18,067 bases of DNA, taken from Pirellulales bacterium. Its GTDB lineage: Bacteria > Planctomycetota > Planctomycetia > Pirellulales > Thermoguttaceae. Under the pieces are notes generated by a model, which had not been told where the DNA came from, made no database searches, and saw only the letters and a program-made list of their open reading frames with translations. Below, in pieces: positions 1-6,600 of the stretch. The stretch is from the NCBI GenBank assembly GCA_030642635.1, contig DAOWNK010000027.1:1-18067 (forward strand), given 5' to 3'. The position numbers and the translations under genes were made by a program. Every line of letters starts with the position of its first letter. Position 1 is the first letter of the stretch.

Positions 1-1209
1 AAGGCCAAAAATCTCCGCAGCCGGGCCGGCAGCTACTTTCTGAAAGCGGCCGCCGAAGACCCGCGCACCGCCAAGCTGATCTGCGAAATCCAAGATATCG
101 ACTACCTGGATGCCGAAAGCGAAATCGACGCACTGTTGATGGAAGCCAGGCTCATCAAAGACATACTGCCGAAATACAACAAGGAGCTGCGCGACGACAA
201 AACCTTCCCGTATCTGGAAATCCACACCCGCGAGGACTTTCCACGTGTGGGTTTTACCCGCAAGCCAAAGGGAAAGGGTACTAAGCTGTACGGTCCGTTT
301 ACCGGTCCCAGGGCGTTGCGCGGCGCGATCGGCGTGCTGCAACGTGTTTTCAAATTCCGCACATGCTCGTTGGACATCTCCGAGAACGACGAGCGTTGGC
401 GATGGTTCCGACCTTGTCTGCTGGCCTCAATCGAGCGGTGCAGCGCCCCGTGCAACCTGCGCATCTCGAAGGAAGAATACCGCAAGGGCATCCGGCGGTT
501 GCAAAAATTCCTGGAAGGCAAGAGAAAACCACTGCTTGAAGAAATGCGTCGGGATATGGCCGCTGCCGCCACGGAGCGCCGCTACGAGGTCGCCGCCGAG
601 CTGCGCGATGAGATAGAAATGCTCGAAACGCTCGATAAACGCGGCGATATCAACCGGCACGAACAGCCCGAGGTTTTTCCAATCGATCCGAAAAAAGGGC
701 TTATCGGGTTGCAAAAAGTGCTGCACCTGCCCGAGCCGCCGCGGATTATCGAGGGCATCGATATTGCGCATATCGGCGGCGTCGACCTGGTAGCCGCCGT
801 AGTGCAATTTATCGACGCCCTGCCGTTTAAGCCGGGTTACCGGCGGATGAAAATCCGCACGGTCCATCGCGTCAACGATACGGCCTGTATCCGCGAGGCG
901 GTCGCCCGACGCTTCGGACAGCTGCATGAGGCCGGCGAGACGTTTCCGGACATATTACTGATCGATGGCGGCAAGGGACAACTTGGCGCTGCACTGTCGG
1001 CCTTCGATATCCTCCAGATCGAACCGCCAATGGTCGTCTCGCTGGCCAAGCGCGAAGAGTTGGTATTTGTGATGAACGTCCAGCAGCCGCTGCGGCTGAC
1101 TCGCCGCTCGTATGCACTGCGTCTGTTGCAATATGTCCGCGACGAGGCGCACCGGTTCGCACAGCACTATCATCACATACTGCGCCGCCGCTCGACGTTT
1201 GGGGAGTGA
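1..1209 (+). CDS. uvrC: UvrABC excinuclease subunit C (5' end outside window)
   Basis: Nucleotide excision repair nuclease that incises on both sides of a lesion in the UvrB-DNA complex. The frame is open from base 1 and begins inside the GIY-YIG domain (AKNLRSR motif), so the start lies upstream. Four cysteines at codons 364, 415, 439 and 451 match the C-x16-C-x7-C-x3-C arrangement known as the [4Fe-4S] site of UvrC. A UVR (UvrB-binding) helix spans about 541-624. The RNase H-like nuclease follows, with its conserved acidic and His residues visible: D in EGIDIAH (760), D in LLIDGGKGQ (964) and H in RDEAHRF (1150). The protein stops 19 residues after that His, so the C-terminal helix-hairpin-helix pair of typical ~600-residue UvrC is absent. 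The stop TGA is one base before a large inverted repeat. The short form is probably natural for this lineage rather than a recent truncation (inference). Confidence 0.95.
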   Translation, partial: KAKNLRSRAGSYFLKAAAEDPRTAKLICEIQDIDYLDAESEIDALLMEARLIKDILPKYNKELRDDKTFPYLEIHTREDFPRVGFTRKPKGKGTKLYGPFTGPRALRGAIGVLQRVFKFRTCSLDISENDERWRWFRPCLLASIERCSAPCNLRISKEEYRKGIRRLQKFLEGKRKPLLEEMRRDMAAAATERRYEVAAELRDEIEMLETLDKRGDINRHEQPEVFPIDPKKGLIGLQKVLHLPEPPRIIEGIDIAHIGGVDLVAAVVQFIDALPFKPGYRRMKIRTVHRVNDTACIREAVARRFGQLHEAGETFPDILLIDGGKGQLGAALSAFDILQIEPPMVVSLAKREELVFVMNVQQPLRLTRRSYALRLLQYVRDEAHRFAQHYHHILRRRSTFGE

Positions 1210-1326
1210 TATTTAGCCGCCGTGCTTGCACGGCGAGCCGCGGGGCTTGTCCCCGCGCTGCGGTTAGCGCCGGGATAAACCCAGCGGCTCGCTACTGACG
1301 CGCCGTGCAAGCACGGCGGCTAAATA
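1210..1326. repeat. BIME-like nested inverted repeat after uvrC
   Basis: Perfect 26-bp inverted arms at 1210-1235 and 1301-1326. Each arm is itself a hairpin (GCCGTGC/GCACGGC around a 2-3 nt loop) with a TTTAGC tag at its foot (1212-1217; complement 1319-1324). Nested inside is a second inverted pair (CGAGCCGC at 1234-1241, GCGGCTCG at 1284-1291) enclosing the small hairpin GCGGGGCTTGTCCCCGC. The inner part is nearly identical to the element at 12494-12552. The architecture resembles enterobacterial BIMEs (paired REP hairpins). The element fills most of the uvrC-kdsB gap and could also stabilise or terminate the uvrC transcript; no T-run is present. Confidence 0.9.
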
Positions 1327-1403
1327 ATGGTGACAAATACGCATAGACCCAAACGCACAATTCGGCTAAAAATACGCCTTTCCCGGTCACGGAGGACCGT
1401 ACA

Positions 1404-2186
1404 ATGGCATATCCGGCCCCGAAGCTGCGTGTCCGCTCGACCAGCTATATAGTGATTCCCGCCCGGCTCGCCTCGACTCGGCTGCCCGGGAAGCTGCTGT
1501 TGCGGCAGACCGGTAAATCGCTGATCCGGCACACCTACGAGGCTGCATCTCAAGCCACCCGACCGACGGGGGTCTGCGTGGCGACCGACCACGACGATAT
1601 TGCCAAGGAAGTCCGCTGCTTCGGCGGTCAGGCCGAAATGACCAATGCCGAGGCCGCCAGCGGCACAGATCGCGTGGCAGAGGTAGCCGAGCGGCTCGAC
1701 GATGTCGATATCATCGTCAATGTCCAAGGCGACGAGCCGGAACTGTCCGGCGAGTCGATCGATCGGGTAATCACACTGCTGGAAGAAGATCCACAGGCAG
1801 TCATGTCCACCCTGGCGACGCCGATCCGCAGCCGCGAGCAACTCGAAGATCCGGCTTGCGTGAAAGTAGTGTTCGACGACCATGGCCGGGCGCTCTACTT
1901 CAGCCGCAGCGTTATTCCACATCCACGTCAGTGGGACGACGAGCTGCTTGTAGCCGATCCACCACACTTTTACCAACACGTGGGCTTGTACGCTTATCGC
2001 CGTGAATTTCTTTTACAGTTGGCCGATATGCCGCCATCGGAGTTGGAGAAGATCGAGCGGCTCGAGCAGCTTCGGGTTCTGGAAGCCGGATACCCAATCA
2101 CGGTCGGTGTGGTCGATGAGCCGACCGTCGGGATCGATACGCCGGAGGACTACCGGGCGTTCGTCGCGCGATATACTGGAGGGTAA
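1404..2186 (+). CDS. kdsB: 3-deoxy-manno-octulosonate cytidylyltransferase (CMP-Kdo synthetase)
   Basis: Activates Kdo with CTP to CMP-Kdo in the cytoplasm for lipopolysaccharide inner-core synthesis. The product is 260 aa, close to the usual ~250. The nucleotide-binding signature IPARLASTRLPGK is at residues 18-30, VATDHDDI near 59-66, SGTDR at 86-90, and NVQGDEP at 106-112 carries metal ligand D110. The second metal Asp is D245 in GIDTPEDY. The start is well supported by GGAGG at 1391-1395, 8 nt before the ATG. Its substrate CTP is made by pyrG about 2.7 kb downstream; the intervening DNA holds a minus-strand membrane gene and a toxin-antitoxin relic. Its presence implies an LPS-type outer membrane. 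Confidence 0.96.
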   Translation: MAYPAPKLRVRSTSYIVIPARLASTRLPGKLLLRQTGKSLIRHTYEAASQATRPTGVCVATDHDDIAKEVRCFGGQAEMTNAEAASGTDRVAEVAERLDDVDIIVNVQGDEPELSGESIDRVITLLEEDPQAVMSTLATPIRSREQLEDPACVKVVFDDHGRALYFSRSVIPHPRQWDDELLVADPPHFYQHVGLYAYRREFLLQLADMPPSELEKIERLEQLRVLEAGYPITVGVVDEPTVGIDTPEDYRAFVARYTGG

Positions 2187-2316
2187 AAATGGGGGAAAAG
2201 AAGGGAAAAAGATGTCGGGTTACATTTTTCCAACACCTTTTTCCTCTCATGTGCAACAGTGCACGTTTTTCCCGACTACACAACAGTTCCGTGGCGGACC
2301 TGACGATGTAGCAGCA

Positions 2317-3972
2317 TCAAGCCACCGGGGTTCCGTCAAACGACGATGTCGCACCGGAATTGAGGGCCTGTGCCGGGAACGTTGCCTGACCGGCGGCTTT
2401 CTTCTTCCTGGTGGAAGTATTGGCCGGTTGTCCGGGCGAAACGTCTTGCTGTTTCCTCGATTCGATGAACTCCTCCAGGGCCTTTCCGGCAGTCTCGCGA
2501 CCACCTAATCCAAAAGCCAGTGCCAACGCCACGCCGATCGCTCCCATGAGGATCACGAAGGCCGAATTGATGATCTCGTTGGCCAGTCCCATCTGACGCA
2601 AGGACATGGCGACGGCCAGGATGATGATCGAGGTCCGTGCCACCAGTGCAACGAGATTCGACTGGCGGATTTGGCTGGATTGGACAGTCACCGCGGCCAG
2701 GTTGGCCAGGTAAAGTCCGATGGCGAATATAACAAGCCCAATTGCCACGTGACCGGCGAAGATCATGAACTGGGCAATCAGCCCTGCCATCAGATCGAAG
2801 CCGAGGATGGGCAGCGCCTGCATAATCGCAAACAGGATGGTCGCCACGAGGACCAGGTAGCCGGTCATCTCCGACGGCGTCCGCCTTCCTTCGACGTGTT
2901 CCATCTTCAGTCCCAACTCGGTCGGCAAGCGGTTGAACCCTACCCCGGTAAGCAGGTTCGTCACCAGCGTGGCCACCACTCGGCCCACTACGTAGGCAAC
3001 GAAGATGACCAGTGCGGCGGCGAAGATGGCGGGCAAGGCGGTCAGCACCATATTGAGCATTTCGCTGGCCGGCGCGGTGACGGCCTGCAATTGCAGTGCG
3101 CCAAGCGAAGCGACTAGGATCGGCAGCAGGATCAGGATGTAAATGATCATACCGAGCACGCTGGAAAGCTGCTTTTCGCCGAGGATCGGCGTCAGCCCCA
3201 CGCGCTGGCTCAGGGCGTCGGCGCCGACTGCGGCCAGCAGGCTGGTGCAGATTCGCTGGACGACTCGGGCGGCCAGCCAGCCGATGCCCAGTATCAATGC
3301 GGCGGCAAACAGGTTGGGCAGGAAGCTCAGCACCTTGCCGACCATCGCTTGCACCGGTTCCAACAGACCCGGCAAGGCCAGGGCGTTGAGTATCGCCGGC
3401 AGGAACAGCAGGAAAACCAGCCAGTAAACGGCCTCGGCGGCGGTTTTCGAGAAGGTCGCCGGCGGTTTTTCCTCTCCTTCAGAGGTGGCTTGGCTGAGAC
3501 GTTCGTCCAGCTTTGTGGCGGAAGTCACCTTGCGGACGAAAAAACGCATTACCGTGGCCACCACCCAGGCGACCAGCAGCAACAACCCGGCGCCCACAAC
3601 ACGCGGCGCGTAAACCAGAATCTGGTCCAGCAGGCTGTTAAGCGATTTGGTCGCTTGTGTCAGCCCCAACGTGTCGAAGAACGCCACCAGTACGAAGACC
3701 AGGATCAAGTAGTAGGTCAGTCGGGCAACGCCTCGTTCGACCTTGGGCGCTTGAGCGTCTTCTCCGGAAAACCACTTAGCCAATCGCCGGTCGAAACCGG
3801 TCTTGTGCATGGCCGCGCGGACGATGACCGATACCAGCAGCGCGCCCAACCATCCGACAACCAGGATGACGATTGCGCCGACGAGCGTCGGCAGGTAAGG
3901 CCCGACCAACTGAGAAAATTGGCCGATGCTCTCCGGCACCTGTGAAGGTACTTCCGATACTTGTGCAAACAT
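2317..3972 (-). CDS. Membrane protein with tandem TM-helix repeats (mechanosensitive channel-related)
   Basis: A 551-aa polytopic inner-membrane protein with about 11 predicted membrane segments (near 29-50, 83-105, 119-142, 181-203, 216-238, 271-293, 309-333, 369-390, 401-424, 443-460, 468-490). A repeated unit, P-x-hydrophobic stretch-(G/A)(W/Y)-(L/V)-x-(A/G)-R/V, occurs around residues 27-64, 121-159, 218-260 and 313-355, with a diverged fifth copy near 403-500 ending in FGLGGRETAGKALEEF. This is the layout of proteins built from PF05552 conserved TM-helix repeats, which are related to small-conductance mechanosensitive channels. The MscS beta-domain expected after the pore helix is absent; a short charged tail ends the protein. 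The role is probably osmotic or membrane-tension related (inference). AGGGG lies upstream of the ATG. It is transcribed convergently with kdsB; the 130-bp gap between them holds only weak A/T-rich hairpins. Confidence 0.85.
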   Translation of the reverse strand: MFAQVSEVPSQVPESIGQFSQLVGPYLPTLVGAIVILVVGWLGALLVSVIVRAAMHKTGFDRRLAKWFSGEDAQAPKVERGVARLTYYLILVFVLVAFFDTLGLTQATKSLNSLLDQILVYAPRVVGAGLLLLVAWVVATVMRFFVRKVTSATKLDERLSQATSEGEEKPPATFSKTAAEAVYWLVFLLFLPAILNALALPGLLEPVQAMVGKVLSFLPNLFAAALILGIGWLAARVVQRICTSLLAAVGADALSQRVGLTPILGEKQLSSVLGMIIYILILLPILVASLGALQLQAVTAPASEMLNMVLTALPAIFAAALVIFVAYVVGRVVATLVTNLLTGVGFNRLPTELGLKMEHVEGRRTPSEMTGYLVLVATILFAIMQALPILGFDLMAGLIAQFMIFAGHVAIGLVIFAIGLYLANLAAVTVQSSQIRQSNLVALVARTSIIILAVAMSLRQMGLANEIINSAFVILMGAIGVALALAFGLGGRETAGKALEEFIESRKQQDVSPGQPANTSTRKKKAAGQATFPAQALNSGATSSFDGTPVA

Positions 3973-4117
3973 TCTCTAACCCCTTTTTTGAAATGAGTGT
4001 TGGCCCTCGCCGGGCCTTCTGACATAAGATATTCCATACAACTTGTAGCTTACCGATAAGCCGAGTCAAATTTCTCCCCAAATACACACATGGCAAATCG
4101 GGGGGCTTGGCGTGTGC

Positions 4118-4131
4118 CTCGATATATCGAG
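4118..4131. promoter_or_regulatory. 14-bp perfect palindrome, possible operator
   Basis: CTCGATATATCGAG is a perfect palindrome in the AT-rich divergent region between the minus-strand membrane protein (start 3972) and the antitoxin (start 4239). Its position would suit a dimeric repressor such as a Phd/YefM antitoxin, but that is inference from position and symmetry only. Confidence 0.3.
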
Positions 4132-4172
4132 ACATATTGATAGAACCATTGCGACCCGTACAGGAGGCCACA

Positions 4173-4223
4173 ATGTTCTTTCGAGAGAAGCTTTTTTCTG
4201 CTAGACTACCTGGTAGAATTTAA
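4173..4223 (+). CDS. 16-codon mini-ORF with strong Shine-Dalgarno ahead of the antitoxin
   Basis: Encodes MFFREKLFSARLPGRI and stops at TAA 4221-4223, 15 nt before the antitoxin ATG. AGGAGG at 4162-4167 is 5 nt before its ATG, as good a ribosome site as any in the window. It may be a leader peptide coupled to antitoxin translation, or a relic of an older reading frame. No family is recognised and its length gives little coding evidence. Confidence 0.3.
   Translation: MFFREKLFSARLPGRI
4206..4216. promoter_or_regulatory. Short palindrome next to the antitoxin start, possible operator
   Basis: CTACC-T-GGTAG is an 11-bp perfect interrupted palindrome overlapping a -10-like TAGAAT (4214-4219), 22 nt upstream of the antitoxin ATG. 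YefM/Phd antitoxins repress their own promoters through small palindromes in this position. No convincing -35 is visible, so the call is tentative. Confidence 0.25.
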
Positions 4224-4238
4224 GTAGGAGGTAAAAAT

Positions 4239-4481
4239 ATGACAACGATCTCGGCAAGCGAAGCACAAAAACGACTCTATACCCTTTTGGACGATGTGGC
4301 CGAATCGCATGGCCCGATTCAAATTGCCGGAAAACGCCACTCAGCCGTATTGATCTCTGAGGAGGATTGGCGGGCTATTCAAGAAACCCTACATCTCTCA
4401 TCCATTTCAGGCATGAAAGAATCCATCATCGATGGGTTGAAAACCCCCGTTCAGGAATGTGACGAGGAGCTTCAGTGGTGA
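4239..4481 (+). CDS. YefM/Phd-family antitoxin (orphan)
   Basis: An 80-aa protein beginning MTTISASEAQKRLYTLLDDV, the DNA-binding N-terminus typical of Phd/YefM type II antitoxins, followed by the conserved core ITGK/PAVLISEEDWRAIQETL-type segment (here IAGKRHSAVLISEEDW at about residues 28-43) and a short acidic C-terminus ending DEELQW. AGGAGGT at 4226-4232 sits 6 nt before the ATG. Such antitoxins bind DNA as dimers and use their C-terminus to block a RelE/YoeB-type mRNA interferase. The toxin that should overlap the stop codon is reduced to a remnant (4478-4550), so this gene is an orphan. The surrounding DNA is AT-richer than its neighbours, which fits acquired DNA. Confidence 0.9.
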   Translation: MTTISASEAQKRLYTLLDDVAESHGPIQIAGKRHSAVLISEEDWRAIQETLHLSSISGMKESIIDGLKTPVQECDEELQW

Positions 4482-4550
4482 GCTGTGTATCAAGTCCTGG
4501 ATGACATCAAGACGGTCAAGATCATTCGTTTGTGGACACACTACGAGTAA
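4478..4550 (+). pseudogene. Relic of a RelE/ParE-family toxin, internal deletion
   Basis: At the antitoxin stop there is the usual overlapping toxin start (GTG AGC TG, 4478-4485). The sequence then passes directly into a reading frame from 4485 to TAA 4548-4550 that encodes VYQVLDDIKTVK followed by IIRLWTHYE. That string is the C-terminal end of RelE/ParE-superfamily toxins of the type that pair with YefM/Phd antitoxins (Y-x-V--D--------(R/L)-hTHYE). The start and the remnant are in different frames, so a deletion of about 60-70 codons, not a multiple of three, joined the ends. No active toxin can be made. The remnant is in the antitoxin frame but behind its TGA. Confidence 0.8.
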
Positions 4551-4637
4551 ACTTTTCGCCAAGCCTCTTTTCCAAATCGCCAGACCGTCCTACAATAGTG
4601 CTTTGCATTGATGCGTTGAACTCTGATTTGACAGTTT

Positions 4638-4777
4638 CAGTAGTTCGCAGTTTGGTCAAAATAAACTACCAAAAGCCCCCGCACTGCGTGCGGGGGCAGC
4701 GTTTGGGGGTAAAACAGAGGTTATTTGCCCCCGGACGCAGGCCGGGGGCTTTTGGTTGGTAAAACTGCGAACTACTG
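4638..4777. repeat. BIME-like inverted pair of GC-rich hairpins
   Basis: Terminal 16-bp perfect inverted repeats (4638-4653 and 4762-4777) flank two hairpins in opposite orientation. The left one is GCCCCCGCAC-TGC-GTGCGGGGGC (4675-4697), a perfect 10-bp stem with a 3-nt loop. The right one (4727-4749) has an 8-bp GCCCCCGG/CCGGGGGC stem. Both are bordered by ACCAAAAG on the outer side. A truncated third copy of the hairpin lies at 17911-17929. Confidence 0.88.
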
Positions 4778-4778
4778 A

Positions 4779-4848
4779 GTTTAGCCACCGACGGTACGTC
4801 GGCGAAGTGTTATGCCGGTAGGGTCCGACGTGCCGTCGGACGCTAAAC
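4779..4848. repeat. BIME-like inverted pair with TTTAGC tags
   Basis: Imperfect inverted repeat. The left end is GTTTAGC then the hairpin CCGACG-GTA-CGTCGG (4788-4802). The right end is the hairpin GTCCGACG-TGC-CGTCGGAC (4823-4841) then GCTAAAC. It starts one base after the previous element ends and finishes 48 nt before pyrG. The TTTAGC foot is the same as in the elements at 1210 and 12490, although the stems differ in sequence. Confidence 0.85.
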
Positions 4849-4896
4849 GCATAACTATTCAATTCAGGATTGAACGTTCACTAGGATAGTATCTTT

Positions 4897-6525
4897 ATGA
4901 CCAAACACATATTCGTCACCGGCGGGGTGGTCAGTTCGTTGGGAAAGGGGCTTACCAGCGCCTCGATCGGCATGTTGCTCCAGCAGCGCGGGCTGGCGAT
5001 CCGATTGCAGAAGTTCGACCCGTATATCAATGTCGATCCGGGCACGATGAGCCCATATCAGCACGGCGAGGTCTACGTACTGGACGACGGCAGCGAGACC
5101 GACCTGGACCTAGGCCACTACGAGCGATTTACCAACACACACCTGACGCGCGACTCGAACTACACGACCGGTCAGATATACCAATCGGTCATTAACAAGG
5201 AGCGGCGAGGCGAATTCCTCGGCAAGACGGTCCAGGTCATCCCGCACATCACAAACGAAATCAAACAGGCCATATCCAAGTTGGACAGCGACGAGGTAGA
5301 CGTGGTCATCACAGAGATCGGCGGCACGGTCGGCGACATCGAAAGCCAGCCGTTCCTCGAGGCCATACGGCAATTTGCCCTGGACGTTGGCAAGGAAAAC
5401 TGCCTCTACATCCACCTTACGCTCATACCGTATCTGAAAGCCGCCGCTGAGTTAAAAACCAAGCCGACCCAGCACTCGGTCGGGCAGTTGCGGCAGATCG
5501 GTATCCAGCCGGATATACTGGTCTGCCGGACCGAGCGTTCGCTTAGCCACGATGAGTGCTCGAAGATCGCACTGTTCTGCAACGTGCCGATCGACGCGGT
5601 GATCGAGGAGAAGGACAAGGAATTCTCGGTCTATGAGGTGCCTATGAGTCTGGTCGAGCACGGTATGGACGAGTTGATCGTCAAGAAGCTCGGCCTGCCG
5701 GCAGGAGAGCTTGACCTGGGCGACTGGCGCAACCTGCTGCACCGAATGCGCAACCCGGAACATGAAATCAGCATAGCGGTGGTCGGAAAATACGCCGAGC
5801 ATCGCGACGCTTACAAGTCGATTTACGAGGCGCTCGACCATGCCGGCACCGCACATCGTGCGCAAATCCGTGTACAACGCATCCATAGCGAGGCGGTCGA
5901 ACGGGAGGGCGCCGAACGGCTGCTATCGGGAGTGGACGGGCTGCTTGTGCCCGGCGGGTTCGGCGAACGGGGGATAGAAGGAAAGGTCGATGCTGTCCGA
6001 TTCGCCCGGGAAAAAGGGATTCCGTTCCTGGGAATCTGCCTTGGGATGCAGTGTGCGGTGGTCGAGTATGCAAGGAACGTGGTCGGCCTGGAAGGCGCCA
6101 ACTCGACCGAGTTCGACAAAAACACCCCTCACCCGGTCATCTGCCTGCTTGACGAGCAGAAGAACATCACCGATAAAGGCGGCACGATGCGCCTGGGCGC
6201 CCAGCCGGCAGAGCTGGTGCCCGAAAGCAAAGCGGCCGAATGTTACAAAACCGAGAAAATTTCCGAGCGACACCGGCACCGGTACGAGTTCAACAACGAT
6301 TACCGCCGGCAGTTTGCGGACCGCGGGATGCAGATAACCGGCGCCAGCTCCGACGGCAAGCTGGTAGAGATCGTCGAGGTTCCCGACCACCCGTGGTTCC
6401 TCGCCGTGCAGTTTCATCCGGAGTTCAAGTCGCAGCCGATCGCCCCGCAGCCGCTGTTTGCCGGATTTATCGGCGCCGCGGTTGAGCACCACGCGGCCGG
6501 ATTGCAGGTAGGCGGTAGGCGGTAG
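4897..6525 (+). CDS. pyrG: CTP synthase (glutamine hydrolysing)
   Basis: Converts UTP, ATP and glutamine to CTP in the cytoplasm; a complete 542-aa protein of normal length. The N-terminal synthetase domain begins MTKHIFVTGGVVSSLGKGL with the P-loop at residues 14-18 and the metal/UTP site around EIGGTVGDIES (140-150). The C-terminal class I glutamine amidotransferase has the nucleophile C381 in GICLGMQ, and H507 and E509 in FHPEF. The product feeds nucleic acid and lipid synthesis and is the direct substrate of KdsB nearby. The ribosome site is weak (AGGA at 4882-4885). The last residues VGGRR and the stop TAG are encoded by a 7-bp tandem repeat (6508-6528), so the C-terminal end is repeat-derived. 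Confidence 0.98.
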   Translation: MTKHIFVTGGVVSSLGKGLTSASIGMLLQQRGLAIRLQKFDPYINVDPGTMSPYQHGEVYVLDDGSETDLDLGHYERFTNTHLTRDSNYTTGQIYQSVINKERRGEFLGKTVQVIPHITNEIKQAISKLDSDEVDVVITEIGGTVGDIESQPFLEAIRQFALDVGKENCLYIHLTLIPYLKAAAELKTKPTQHSVGQLRQIGIQPDILVCRTERSLSHDECSKIALFCNVPIDAVIEEKDKEFSVYEVPMSLVEHGMDELIVKKLGLPAGELDLGDWRNLLHRMRNPEHEISIAVVGKYAEHRDAYKSIYEALDHAGTAHRAQIRVQRIHSEAVEREGAERLLSGVDGLLVPGGFGERGIEGKVDAVRFAREKGIPFLGICLGMQCAVVEYARNVVGLEGANSTEFDKNTPHPVICLLDEQKNITDKGGTMRLGAQPAELVPESKAAECYKTEKISERHRHRYEFNNDYRRQFADRGMQITGASSDGKLVEIVEVPDHPWFLAVQFHPEFKSQPIAPQPLFAGFIGAAVEHHAAGLQVGGRR

Positions 6526-6528
6526 GTG
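6508..6528. repeat. Heptad tandem repeat at the pyrG stop codon
   Basis: Three units of GTAGGCG (the last is GTAGGTG). The pyrG stop TAG (6523-6525) lies in the third unit, and the preceding units encode the terminal GGRR. The same unit is found at the end of the kinase gene (17865-17885). Confidence 0.9.
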
Positions 6529-6554
6529 GTTGATTGCAAATTGAAAATTGTTCC

Positions 6555-6596
6555 AATCCCTAATCCCTAATCCCTAATCCCTGGCCCCTGGCCCCC
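6555..6596. repeat. Heptad tandem repeat upstream of the DUF1844 gene
   Basis: Six 7-bp units: four AATCCCT, then GGCCCCT and GGCCCCC. It ends 4 nt before the ATG at 6601 and occupies the position where a Shine-Dalgarno sequence would be, so the gene has a pyrimidine-rich leader without one. Confidence 0.92.
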
Positions 6597-6600
6597 AACC

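Larger units (their letters stand above)
4551..4896. other. Gene-free region upstream of pyrG, mostly repeats
   Basis: No protein gene is supported here. The first ~90 bases are AT-rich and contain a TTGACA (4628-4633) without a convincing -10. The rest is two adjacent palindromic repeat elements (4638-4777 and 4779-4848). The 48 nt before pyrG contain a 10-bp palindrome TGAACGTTCA (4871-4880) and a weak AGGA ribosome site; any pyrG promoter must lie in or beyond the repeats. Confidence 0.7.

Noticed and set aside
2671..3945. Plus-strand open frames opposite the TM-helix protein
   Set aside because: Their products are Gln/His/Arg-rich with no domain, typical of the antisense of a GC-rich membrane gene.
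4628..4656. TTGACA as a promoter -35 for pyrG
   Set aside because: At 16-18 nt spacing there is only TTTGGT/TTGGTC, no usable -10, and the site runs into the repeat element.
4871..4880. TGAACGTTCA palindrome before pyrG as an operator
   Set aside because: A lone 10-bp palindrome with no second copy or known regulator; could be chance.
6555..6596. Tandem repeat that might be read as a CRISPR array
   Set aside because: Units are 7 bp with no spacers; it is a simple heptad repeat.
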